Source: Lineus longissimus (Eukaryota; Nemertea; Pilidiophora; Heteronemertea; Lineidae). Taken from it: a stretch of DNA of 64,000 nt. Made by a program: the position numbers and the translations under genes. The notes below the pieces were generated by a model. That model was not told the origin of the DNA and ran no database searches. It worked only from the letters and a program-made list of their open reading frames with translations. Of the stretch, positions 44,804 to 55,754 are shown piece after piece; positions within the stretch are counted from its first letter, which is position 1; each line of letters starts with the position of its first letter. The DNA lies in contig NC_088317.1 in assembly GCF_910592395.1 (NCBI RefSeq), positions 10,356,001 to 10,420,000 of the forward strand. Direction: 5' to 3'.

Positions 44804-46839
44804 CTGTACTAATTTCATTCTCTCCTCTGATACATGTTAGACACTCTTCCACTAATGCACAACATGATTAGACCATATCCACAACTCCGTGGATATGGTC
44901 TATTGTTTTTACTGAGCCGATCGCCAGGACCCGAGGGATGTGGTTTTCGACACGTATCTCCGAAACTGCCGCACGGAACGACCTGAAATTTGGTTAGGTT
45001 ACGTTTCATAACCTGCTAACGAACAACGTGTACTTTATTTTTGCAGCCGTTGCTTACTTTTTTAGTTTTCGGGTGATTTTTGATGAAAATCGCCGGTTCT
45101 GAACCGTTCCGGTAATAGCACTGCCTCCCGCGTTTTTACCGATTAGGCAAGTTGCTCAACGTTGATCTGTCCCGACCTGAACAGGTGGGAGGCTACCCGC
45201 TACATGGAAGAGCCAACAGACATTTCGTCTACGCATTCTAGACTGGGTGAGTGTGAATTTTTCGTGATTGTAATTGCCCTCAAATTTGTGTTGAAACACT
45301 GCATCAGACAAAATTAACTCATCAGAGGTCAAGAAAAGGATCTTAAGAATATATATTCGCTGTTAGTTTGGGTGATTATAGGGAGCACGTCCATCTTTTG
45401 AGGCAAACTTGTCATCCAAAAGTTTCCAGATCCCCGCAATGGCGGATATACATTCATCAAAAAAATTACGAATTCGGGCAAGTTTCATCAAACTGTGCGC
45501 CTTAAACACCTAAGAATGTCTCAAAATCACCCAGACTCTACACATGAGATATACCTTCACTGAAAATAATTGCTGAAACCTCGCTTAACGTGTCGCGAGT
45601 GCTGAAAGCAACAGTTTTGGAGATCGTTTTTCTGTACATCCTGCTCACTCCTGTAGAAATGTACAGTAAAGCACGTATACACGTGCAGTGTAAATGGACA
45701 CACGAATGTATACACACCTTCTGAAAATATTGTCAGCAAAGGTGATAAGTGTTTGTTCTGAATTATGACAATGAAATTCATAGACTATTAGCAGGTAACA
45801 GTGTCTGTTGGTCTGAATAATGAATGATAAAACTTCTGGTGAAGTTAAAATATTTCCTCGCTCTGTTTTACAGCCTGACGGGGATGATCAGCATCTGTTC
45901 TGTTCTGCGACCGCATCAGTCACGGATATAGGAGCCTTGACCACGAGGAGCTGATGAGGCAAAGTCGTATAACCGTCTTAACCTTGACATCGGTGCAGTG
46001 CTGAATTTGCCGTCCGAAGACAAACCAGTATAATATTCCAGCCGTATTTCGTTCTTTTTCACTGTAATACTTTTACTTCAAAAAGACTGAATAAATGAAC
46101 CTACTGTGGCAGTAAGTTTAAAAAGATATTATTGCATGTTACGTTTTTACTCTTAGTGCTGATCGGTCATACCCCTTGGGCCTGGCCGTAACCTTGCATA
46201 CTGGTTGTCTCGATGCCGTATGCTATGACCATGTATATATCTACTGGACTGGTTTGTTGCACCATACCAAAGGAATTAATTGAAAGATCAAGACTATTCC
46301 TTCACAATCTACACTAAAAAAGGATTGTTGCAACTAGTTACCCCTATGTTGTAATCATGCACAAACTGGCCTGACTCGTCACAACCTACACTTCAAAGGA
46401 ATTCAATGTTCAACTCTCATTTATTGGTCGTCCCAACATTGGGAGCTTTCATCCCCACCAGCCATATCAGATGGCCAACTGGTTTCCCTCACTCGACCAG
46501 AAAATTCGTCAAAAGATACGAAAGATGTTGAGATTCAGATTACATTTGCTTGTTGTCTGCTGGATTCTGACCATCCATATGCTGAGTTGTTGCAGTCCCA
46601 GAACCATCGCTATTTCTAGTATTTATGATGCACCTACTGTCACAACCTAATTCAGTTGGTTATTCAGGGTTATTTGCCTCTGATTTATCTGGTTATATCC
46701 TGGTGCAAACCTAATTTCTCAACATGACAAAATACTTTCACCAGGGATATGGTCTGCAATTTGCTGTTAGGCGAATTGCCCAATACTAGTTAGAAGTTTA
46801 CTATCTCCAGGGAACAATATGTCGAAATCTGATGTTTCA
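44804..46839 (+). repeat. Hairpin-led repeat with possible spliced transcript
   Basis: The hairpin AGACCATATCCAC/GTGGATATGGTCT lies at about 44,870-44,903 and is followed by TATTGTTTTTACTGAGCC. A possible donor (CTGG-GTGAGT, about 45,245), a possible acceptor (CTCTGTTTTACAG, about 45,872) and AATAAA at about 46,091 outline a two-exon non-coding unit, but no protein frame of note is present. The part at 45,530-45,720 is repeated at 18,770-18,990. From 46,110 to 46,839 I see nothing I can assign. Confidence 0.35.
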
Positions 46840-47352
46840 TTGGCTCACCGTCAGGGAGTCTATACAACACCGCAGTGTCCGTCGTCGTCGTCGTCCGTCG
46901 TATTCTATTTCTAAAACAGTGGCACGTTTCTTAATCGCTAGGGCTATGGACTCAAAACTTTGTTTGCATGACCCTTTAGGTCAGATGACCTTTGACACTG
47001 AATTTCGGTCTGTTCTGAATCTTGACTTGGCCACTAGGGGGCCAAAACTGAAAACATAAATAGTGTGATATCTCACTCATTACTGATTAGTTTTTGGTAA
47101 AAATTTTATGGTAGATACTCTAAGCAAGGATACATCACATATGATACGGGTTTTTGATTTGGCGTACTTGTCAAGGTCACAGAGGTCAAATGGCGTAAAT
47201 TGGCCATTTGAGCGTAACTGTGGCATGTTTCTTTACCAATAATGCTATGAACTTGAAATTTGGTACACATGACTCCCTACATTATATAACCTCTGACACC
47301 GAATTTCGGTCTGATCTGATTCTTGACTTGGCCACCAGGGGGCCAAAACTCA

Positions 47353-48705
47353 ATAAAACGGCCAGGGGCCATTGTGCTCACCATATAGATATTTGGTGCT
47401 TTGGAATTCATCCAGATTAAGAAACATTTTACATGTATAGTATATAGGTCAAACCAAAGTCAGTATGACATGTGATGTATCGTTGCTTGGAGTAAGTACC
47501 ATAAGAATATCATCAAAAACAAGTCACTAATAAACGAGATATTGCACTTTTTACCTATTTTAGTTTTGGCCTCCTGGTGGCCGAGTTGAGTACTAGATCA
47601 GATCGAAATTCGGTGTCCGAGGTTACATGATGGAGGGAGTCATGTGTATCAAATTTCAAGTTCAAAGCCTTAGTGGTTAAGAAACGTGCCATAGTTACAA
47701 TCAAACGACCAATTTACGCCATTTGACCTCTGTGACCTTGAAAAGCAGGTGAGATCAAAAACTCATATGATATGTGATGTATCCTTGCTAGGAGAACCTA
47801 CCATAAAAATGTTATTGAAAACGAATCACTAAAAATAAGCAAGATATTGCACTTCTTACTTTTTCCATTATGGCCCCTGGTGGCCGAATAAAGAATCAGA
47901 TCGGGCCAAAATTCGGCATCAGAGGTTATCTGATGTAGGGGGTTATATGCACCAAGTTTCAAGTTCAAATCTTTACTGGTTAAGAAACGTGCCATAGTTT
48001 ACACTCTAACGGCCAATTTACGCCAAATGACCTCTGTGACCTTGAAAAGTAGGTAAAATTAAAAACCCGTATGATATGTGATGTATTCTTCCTAAGAGTA
48101 CCTACCATAAAAATTTTATCGAAAACAAGTCACTTGTAAGCGAGATATCACACTTTTTAGATTTCCACTTTTGGCCCCCTGGTGGCAAAGTTGAGAATCA
48201 GATCAAACTGGAATTCAGCACCAGAGGCTATGTGATATAGGGGGTTATATGTACCAAGTTTCAAGTTCATAGCTTTAGTGGTTAAGAAACGTGCCATAGT
48301 TACACTCTTGACGGCCAATTTACGCCATATGACCTCTGTGACTTTGAAAAGTAGGTCAAATTAAAAACCCGTATAATATAAGATGTATATTTGCTGCGAG
48401 TACCTACAACAAAAGTTTCATCGAAAACAAGTCACTAATAAGCGAGATATCACACTTTTTAGATATCGACATTTGGCCACCTGGTGGCCAAGTTGAGAAT
48501 CAGATCGGACCGAAATTCAGTGTCAGAGGTCACCTGACCTAGGGGGTGCTGTCTACAAAGTTTCAAGTTCATAGCCCTAGCGGTTAAGAAACGTGCCACT
48601 GTTTTTGAAACGGGATACGACGGACGACGCGACGACGACGACGACAACGACGGCGCCGACGGACACAGCGCTATCGTATAGACTCCCCTTACGGTGAGCC
48701 AAAAA
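47353..48705 (-). mobile_element. Inverted family C element nested in family C
   Basis: On the minus strand it runs from the 5' end TTTTTTGGCTCACCGTAAGG (48,705) with GGAGTCTATACGATAGCG and a (GTC)n-type run (complement at about 48,617-48,655), through four monomers, to the 3' end CGGTGAGCACAATGGCC hairpin and GTTTTATT (47,353). Monomer landmarks appear reversed: GCCACCTGGTGGCC, CTCTGTGACCTTGAAA and GAAACGTGCCA. It is inserted in an A-run of the host monomer. Confidence 0.87.
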
Positions 48706-49691
48706 AGTAAAAAGTGTAATATCTCTCTTAATAGTGACGTGTTTTCAATTTTATTTTTATAGTAGGTACTCAGAGCAAGGATACATCGCATACCTCCGGG
48801 TTTTTGATTTGACCTTATTTTCAAGGTCACAGAGGTCAAATTGTGTGAATTGGCCGTTTGTGTGTAACTATGGCACGTTTCTTAACCACTAAAGCTATGA
48901 ACTTTAAACTTAGTACACATGACCCCCTAGGTCAGATGACCTGTGACACTGATTTTTGGTGCGGTCTGATACTTAACTTGGCCACCAGGGGGCCAAAACC
49001 AAAAATTTGAATAGTGCCATATAATCTCGCTTATTACTGATTAGTTTTTGGTAAAAATTTTATGGTAGATACTCTTAGCAAGGATACATCACATATGGTA
49101 CGGGTTTTCGATTTGACGTACTTATCAAGGTCACAGATGTCAAATGGCGTAAATTGGCCATTTGAGCTTAACTGTGGAGCGTTTGTTAACCCCTAAGGCT
49201 ATGAACTTGAGACTTTGTACAAAGGACCCCCTAGGTCAGCTGGCATCTGACCCTGAATTACTGTCCAGTCTAATTCTCAACTTGGCCACCAGGGGGCCGA
49301 AAGTGAAAACCTAGAAAGTGTGATATCTCGCTTATTAGTGATTCGTTTTCAATAACATTTTTATGGCAGGTTCTCCTAGCAAGGATACATCACATATCAT
49401 ATAAGTTTTTGATTTGACCTGCTTTTCAAGGTCACAGAGGTCAAATGGCGTAAATTGGTCGTTTGAGTGTAACTATTGCACGTTTCTTAACCACTAAAGC
49501 TATGAACTTGAAATTTGGTACACATGACTCCCTACGTCAATGACTCCCTACATCATGTAACCTCGGACACTGAATTTCGATCTGATCTGGTACTCAACTT
49601 GGCCACCAGGAGGCCAAAACTAAAATAGGTAAAAACTGCAATATCTCGTTTATTAGTGACTTGTTTTTGATGATATTTTTATGGTAGGTAC

Positions 49692-50870
49692 TGTAACTCC
49701 CTATGCACGAATCGTGACATAACTGAAACGAACTTCCATGGTTCTAGATATTATCTTTATTCATAATTCAGTCCACTTCAGTTCGTGAAACTGCAAAGAT
49801 AAAATTATACAAACATGTAAGACTATGAGTTCATAGTTGCAAATACACATTTTATACCAGTTGCAGTTTTTTCTCAACTTAGTAACTCTTAACAATTCAA
49901 ATTCCAATACACAATGTTTCCCTATACTCATATCCCTCAAGACAGTAAAGCCACCTATTGTTGGATAGATAAACCAAGTATTATTATTATTATTATAAGT
50001 ACACAATATGCCTCAATACGGTAGAGCCACCTATTGTTGAATAGAGGAACTACTTTCAGCATGGCTTTTACAACAACCCATTTAAAAACCCACATTTAAT
50101 ATACAAGACTGGTCCCTTATAATAACACACTCTTAATCACAGGCCATAGGTGTATACATACATGATAGGCATAAATAGCCTCTGTCTTTAGAATCAAAAA
50201 CACATGGTCATTGAGCATGACCTCTGTTCTACAATACATGTACATGTGCAACATGGTTCCTGAGACAAAGGAATCCTGACTTCTTAACAGAGATCTACAA
50301 ACTGCCCTTTTATACACCTACTGTTTAGTAGCAATCTCAGTCTTTCTATCAAAAAAATTCTCTACGTATAGTCCTACAATATAGTTACCTCGTTGGCATC
50401 CTTGCAAAAGGAATTAGGTTAAAAATCGAAATTTATCATGACAAGATCTCTGATGAGTTCTGTGTCCCTCAAACGAAAATGGCAAAAGCCAAGATTGAGA
50501 CAAAGGGTGCAAGAATACAACTTGATTACTCCAGAGCACATGGTAGAAAAATTAACTAGATTCAGGTAAACTTATTTCCATTCTAAACAGATCAAAATAT
50601 TCCACAGTGGTAGATTTTCCTCAAGAGGCACATATAGGATTAAACATTATACCTGTAATCCCATATTAAACCAGGAACTATTTTGAGTTCCAAGAGATGA
50701 AAGGTTACACAAAAGAATTATATGTGCTTAGGTTTGTAAACTGATACTTTGGTACTTCTGCCCCATTCCTGGCAAACAAGGTATCCTAAAATAAAGGTTT
50801 GCTTAGAGAAATCAGTGATAGTAATTTTGGTACATAATAAACCCTGCTCTTAACTCTGGCGGCAGCCACA
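49692..50870 (+). mobile_element. Solo LTR (1,179 bp)
   Basis: It starts TGTAACTCCC and ends GCAGCCACA, the TG...CA ends of LTR retrotransposons. A 5-bp direct repeat GGTAC flanks it (49,687-49,691 and 50,871-50,875). It interrupts a family C monomer that is otherwise continuous. An AATAAA lies about 35 bp from the right end, which favours plus orientation. A segment with GCCACCTATTGTTG(G/A)ATAGA is duplicated at about 49,950 and 50,022. No internal retroviral genes exist nearby, so recombination between two LTRs is the simplest origin. Confidence 0.82.
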
Positions 50871-51017
50871 GGTACTCCAAGCAACGATACATCACATGTC
50901 ATACCGACTTTGGTTTGACCTATATACTATACATGCAGCATGTTTCTTAACCAGGATGAAATCCTAGCCACCAAATATCTATACGGTGAGCACAATGGCC
51001 CTTGGCCGTTTCATTTA

Positions 51018-52313
51018 TTCACTCATGTGACCAGTATTATTTCCTCCAGGCTATACTTATAACATTGGGATGGGGGACTAGTTTTTGGGCTCCTGAAAGG
51101 TTCAAGGAATAAAGTGAAGTCCAAATGTCATCTTAGGCAGTTGCTTATGATGGTCAAAGTAATCTAGAATCATAATACATTAGGTGCATTCAATACGACA
51201 GTGTTACACAATTTCACAATATTGTTAAGATGAGTGATGAGATTTGACAAATGATATTTTAAAAGTAGTGACACAAGGAACACACAGTTTAGAACTTAGG
51301 AACTCATGAATGATAACTTATTCAAGATTTAGTCTAATCAAGTCAGGTTACCAGACATTTAACCTGACATCAAGAGAGTTGTTCTTAACAAAGTTAATAC
51401 ACATACTTCACAAGCAAAGGATGAATTTACAAAAGTTTCAACACTTACCTGAAAGGTTCAAGGAATAAAGTGAAGTCCAAATTTCGTCTTAGGCAGTTGC
51501 TTATAATGGTCAAAGTAATCTAGAATGACTTCTTCAGCTGAAGCGCTGGGTCTTATAGCTAGCCCATAGGAATACTTTGGCCAATAAGAAACAACGTAAG
51601 ACACATTTAGAACTTCCAGGGTCCAGCCTTGGGTGACCCAAACCAATCAGAAACGTGTGCCAGGTTTGAGGCTAGCAATATGCGTCCTTGGAAACCCTAC
51701 AAGGTTACCAAACATACGGTGAATTGTTACATATAATGATAATCTATATGACGATCCATTTGAAACACCAATAAGCTAGTTCTGGCCCAAGCCTGTTCTA
51801 GCTTAAACTATGACTAAGGCAATATGCCCTCTAGTCTTTCTATAGAAATTGAGCTATAATTAAACCAACTAACTTGCTTCCGCCTGAACATGAGAATGAT
51901 AGACAAAGAGATAATCAATATGACTTGGCGATTTTGTTTTAACAAACCCTTCAAACATGCTTGTTACCTGACCTAATGGTCCCACACCTAAGTAGGATAT
52001 TGTTTCAGGCTATTCCTGGCCTTGCTCATGGCTAAGACACAAAGACTTGTTGGTAATTGAGATTTAGAATGTGACTTGAGGTCGAACCTGCCCTAGAATA
52101 AGGCCAAGTTGTTTGGGAAGGAATCATACAATTAAGAAAATATAAATTCATAAAGTAATTTTGATTTGTAAAATTTAAGATAACTTTTACACCATAAAAC
52201 TAATCTAGTAATGAACCAGTCCTATTGATTATTTCATGTTAAAAAAATTGGCATCAAGTCAGTGGGTTGCACTTCTTTATCAATCGACCACTAATGTAAA
52301 AGTCTTATTTCAG
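51018..52313 (+). repeat. Dispersed repeat copies and intron end
   Basis: At 51,066-51,350 there is the dispersed repeat also found at 22,036-22,330, and at about 51,447-51,530 a partial third copy. From 51,530 to 52,300 the sequence is AT-rich intron without recognised features, ending in the pyrimidine-rich acceptor of the last MED4 exon. Confidence 0.55.
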
Positions 52314-52504
52314 ACCATCCCCAACTTGGAGCAGCCTCATCCATGTCATGGCAGCACTCGTCACATGATCTAAACAGTAGCATACCAACGTCCTCCTCGG
52401 GACAGATGTCTGTATCCATGGACACCAAGGGGCAAAATAAAGAAAATGAGGACGTCGAAGTGATGTCCACAGACTCATCAAGTAGTTCCTCCAGTGATGA
52501 ATAG
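52314..52504 (+). CDS. MED4: MED4 terminal exon (Mediator subunit 4 C-terminus)
   Basis: The acceptor TCTTATTTCAG ends at 52,313. The first two bases complete a phase-1 codon, followed by 62 codons and TAG at 52,502-52,504. The tail reads QNKENEDVEVMSTDSSSS and ends in Ser/Asp/Glu. The NKENED-VE-MSTDSSSSSS acidic, serine-rich end is the conserved C-terminus of animal MED4 and a likely casein-kinase-type phosphorylation cluster. The frame and phase fit the exon at 25,270-25,398. The 3' UTR runs on to an AATAAA at 52,871-52,876 and holds an (ACAT)n microsatellite at about 52,690-52,735. Confidence 0.93.
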
Positions 52505-52685
52505 ATGTCTCAATCGCTTTGAAAGGATTACATTCAGGTTATTGGAACAGGACAAACAACCAGAATGTTGTCATCTACAGTATTCACTTTCCTCGAGGGC
52601 CATTTGGGAGGGAAACTCTTCTTGAGTTCTTCCTGTGTATCCTCGAGGTAAAAGGCATCAGTTTCAGCACTTGCAAACGTAGTCA

Positions 52686-52735
52686 CTGTACATACATACA
52701 TACATACATACATACGCACACACATACATACATAG
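52686..52735 (+). repeat. (ACAT)n microsatellite in MED4 3' UTR
   Basis: About 45 bp of ACATACAT repeats, interrupted once by CGCACAC, lie between the MED4 stop codon and its AATAAA signal, so they would be transcribed in the mRNA. Confidence 0.85.
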
Positions 52736-52870
52736 TTCATGCTAGTAGATGCACTGTGCTTGCCAGAACCATGCTGGTGCAGAGCTGTGACCTAAGTGGG
52801 GATGAGGGGCTGTTGATTTGATAAAAGGGGGATTTGTAAATTTGAGATTGATTTTGCGTATGCTTGCATA

Positions 52871-52876
52871 AATAAA
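52871..52876 (+). terminator. MED4: Probable MED4 polyadenylation signal
   Basis: AATAAA lies 367 bp downstream of the MED4 stop codon on the plus strand and is the first such hexamer after the stop that is not part of coding sequence. The cleavage site would be expected about 15-25 bp downstream. Confidence 0.6.
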
Positions 52877-53012
52877 AGTGTTAGGGAAATTGAACATATG
52901 ATACGAATATTTAGTCTCTAGGCAAACACATAGCAGATTTGGCAGGAGACTCTTGGTATACTGGTAGCTAGGAAATTGTTTCCCCAGTATTCAACCCCGG
53001 CCCAGGTGACTT

Positions 53013-54520
53013 CCCTCACCGAAAAGCAGTGTGATATCAGTCAGGATTCAGTCAGGTTGCAGTGTTACCTCACATTTTTATGGCAGTGTTGAAATCAGTG
53101 GAAAGCAGTCATAGGGAGTGTTTTTCAGTCACGCAATACCAAAGCATACAGTTATACAGCAATCAAAAATAGAGGTTAGGGAGTCATAAGCAGTGGTAAG
53201 ACAGTCAAAATCAGTGGTAAGGCAGTCAAAAGCAGTGCTCATTTAAATATTTAGGCTGACTGATTTCCACTGCTTTTGACACTGAAAATGACTCCTCACT
53301 ATGCATCATGCACAGGGCTGGCAGTGGGGTTCAGTGTTAATTTAAATATTTCGCAGCACACTGAATCCACACTGAAACACCACTGATTTTGACTGCCATT
53401 TCCAAAACCTCTTGGAGGGAGCAGTCATTTTCAGTGTTAATATGAATAATTTATTTAATGGCATGCAGGCACGAACTGTTACTTTTGCTGTCCTATTTTA
53501 CTTTTTAGACGGTGTGTTTGCGTCCAATATGGCAGTGATGACATCATCTGCACAAATAGAGGACATCGCCATTGCATGATGACGTGACACAGTAAAAAGA
53601 TGACAAATTCACGTCCTTGACCTACGTCATTGCAAACTTTGTCATAATGACAGTGGTCAGATGGGTTAACTAGACAATTGAAATGACACATGGCACATAG
53701 CTACTGTCAGTGATGTCAGGGATTAAAGCTAGATCAAATTGACATCCAAATAAAGTAACTGCACGCGGCCTGTAGAATAATGATCTACTGATTGATGTGT
53801 ATTGAGCTCCCATGCAGATAATTTGCAGTGTATGCATACATTACAATTAACACCTATAGGGCCTACAGTAGATGCATGAAGATAAGATACATGCAGATAT
53901 CTTGCAGTGTATGCATGCATTACAACACCTATAGGGCCTACAGCCTTCTTGATTTGCTGAAAATACAACTTCAGTGTCTGTCCAGATTACCCTTTTTGCA
54001 TTCATTTGGCTCCTTATGTGTTCCAATTCAAATTGACTAAAACTCCCCTCTTCTCATATTGAAATTCGGGTAAATATCGAGAAATATGAAGAGCTACCAT
54101 GATTTCTTGAATGTTTGACTATCAAATTCAAACTTAATACTAGCTTCCTGTCTCAGGTTGCATTATGGGTGATATTTAACACTGAATTTGACTGCAATTA
54201 CCACTGCTTTACACTGCCATCAAGTCTTAATCTCACCAGTCATAAAGCAGTGGTTTTCAGTCATGTTGAAAATGCCACGGGTTTCGATCAGAGTTGGAGA
54301 AGTGGAAATCAGTGGTCTTTCAGTCATAGGCAGTGTTTTTGAAATACGTCGTTCATAATGATATGCAAGTGGCAGTGCTTTGCAGTGGTCTTTCAGTCAA
54401 AATCAGTGGTTTTAAAACATTAAGAAAAAATGATATGCCTGAGACAGTCATATGCAGTGGGGGTTTCAGTCAAAAGCAGTGTGATGCAGTCATTTTCAGT
54501 GCACTGCCTTTCGGTGAGGG
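53013..54520. mobile_element. TIR element packed with CAGT/ACTG motifs
   Basis: Terminal inverted repeats CCCTCACCGAAAAGCAGTG (left) and CACTGCCTTTCGGTGAGGG at the right edge (one mismatch over 19 bp) bound 1.5 kb. The outer 200-400 bp of each side is dense in CAGTG, CAGTCA and GCAGTC words spaced roughly every 10-20 bp. Further in they appear as the complement (CACTG, GACTG). The centre (about 53,480-54,110) is unique and includes a duplicated 50-bp unit at 53,813-53,870 and 53,892-53,941. Flanks share only TT, so the target-duplication length and superfamily are unresolved. No transposase. Confidence 0.72.
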
Positions 54521-55750
54521 TTGGGCTTATTCAATGTATTGTTCATATCATGGTGCTGAGCATCCCTACATGGGTGACATCCTCTCCTCAAAGTTTTGAG
54601 AAATCTAGCTATCAAAGGAACGAATTAGTATGACTACTAGGGATATTAAAGATATGCAGTGCAAAGTTTCATACGTTTTAGCGAGTTGATTTTTAGAAAT
54701 CGGGGCTTTTGTATTGAGTAAGCTTATACATGTACCTTCAATGCAATAGTAGTTCACAACACATGCACATGCATCAGTAATTATAGACCCCACATACAAC
54801 AAATGTGGGGTCTATATTGAGATTACTAGGAGAAGGTACTAGGCTTCTGCATTCTTCCCAGGTTATATTATGGAGGTAGTCCAGCAAAACTGCTATTTCA
54901 ACTGAAAAACTGTCACCCCTGTCCCATCAAACTAAACTCGATCTAGTGCACCTGGCAAAGATTTTTTCGAAATTCGGATAATTTTGATGACTTTGAAGCG
55001 TTTTTATGCGCCGATTTTCTGATTTGCTTTCAAATCTCCGGTACGATTCTGTCAATCACACGTATATTAGCATATGCTCCGCCCCGTAATGGTGACGTTA
55101 TATCCTCATGCATCATGGCGGCGGTATCTCTTTGCCGAAGTGGCGAGCTGTCGAGTATTTTGAGCAAAGAACGACGGTTGACATGGTTGAATGAAGGAAT
55201 AAAATAAAGGAATAGCCTTAAATGCTTATCGATGATCCATCCTGCCCATCTGAAAAGGTTAGGGTGCTGTTTAAATGTTACTGAGCGTGTGATTTTGAGA
55301 AAGCGCGAGCGTGTTTGTCCCGAAATAGATCATCCGCGAAACGGAATAGACTTCACTCCTCCATACGTGTACTGTGTGGGCCCGTGGGGGCTATCAAATT
55401 TGCTGACAAGCAAATTTCAAATTTCTAGTTTAATCCTATTGTTGGGGCTATTAGTAAATGCTGGCAAATGGGAGTGAGGATGGGCATATTGAACACAGAT
55501 AGCTGGGAATTGGCAATGTAGGTGTACTATGGCTTCATTGTTAGCTGGAGACTCTATAGAGGCATGCAGACTAAACTGACAATTCTAGTTTTGTCAGCTG
55601 TAACATGTAACAACGTATGAAAAGGATGAGACGTTCAGGTGCGGATTTATAACACTTGATCGATTTTGAATGTTATAAAATTTGAATTATTTGTGTTTTC
55701 ATTGTGTTTTATCATGCAGCATGATGACATTAACATTGCCATTAACCACG
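54521..55750. other. Unassigned, with hairpin at 54,784
   Basis: A hairpin pairs AGACCCCACAT with ATGTGGGGTCT (54,784-54,815) and is followed by TATTGAGATTACTAGG, like the hairpin-led repeat at 44,870. The rest contains GC-richer, CpG-containing sequence near 55,080-55,180 (GGCGGCGGTATC). No supported gene. An ATAAAATAAAG lies at about 55,200. Confidence 0.35.
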
Positions 55751-55754
55751 TTAA

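Larger units (their letters stand above)
46840..51017 (+). mobile_element. Family C tandem-core element with two insertions
   Basis: The 5' end GGCTCACCGTCAGGGAGTC (46,842) is followed by a (GTC)n run. The 3' end ATACGGTGAGCACAATGG plus the GGCC hairpin and TTTCATTT closes at about 51,017. At least six plus-strand monomers lie at 46,920-47,350, 48,707-49,691 and 50,871-50,990. Interruptions are an inverted family C copy (47,353-48,705) and a solo LTR (49,692-50,870). The interrupted monomers resume exactly after each insertion, which supports the boundaries. Confidence 0.85.
25399..52313 (+). other. MED4: MED4 last intron, 26.9 kb, transposon-filled
   Basis: The intron is bounded by the donor GTACTTG at 25,399 and the acceptor TCTTATTTCAG ending at 52,313. 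Exon phases on the two sides match (phase 1). It holds families A-D tandem-core elements, a Harbinger element, a DIRS retroelement, a solo LTR and several MITEs. No other exon of MED4 was recognised inside, although a small unrecognised exon cannot be excluded by eye. Confidence 0.85.

Noticed and set aside
52534-52740. A minus-strand frame with Cys/Met/Tyr/Val repeats.
   Set aside because: It is a translation of the ACAT microsatellite in the MED4 3' UTR.
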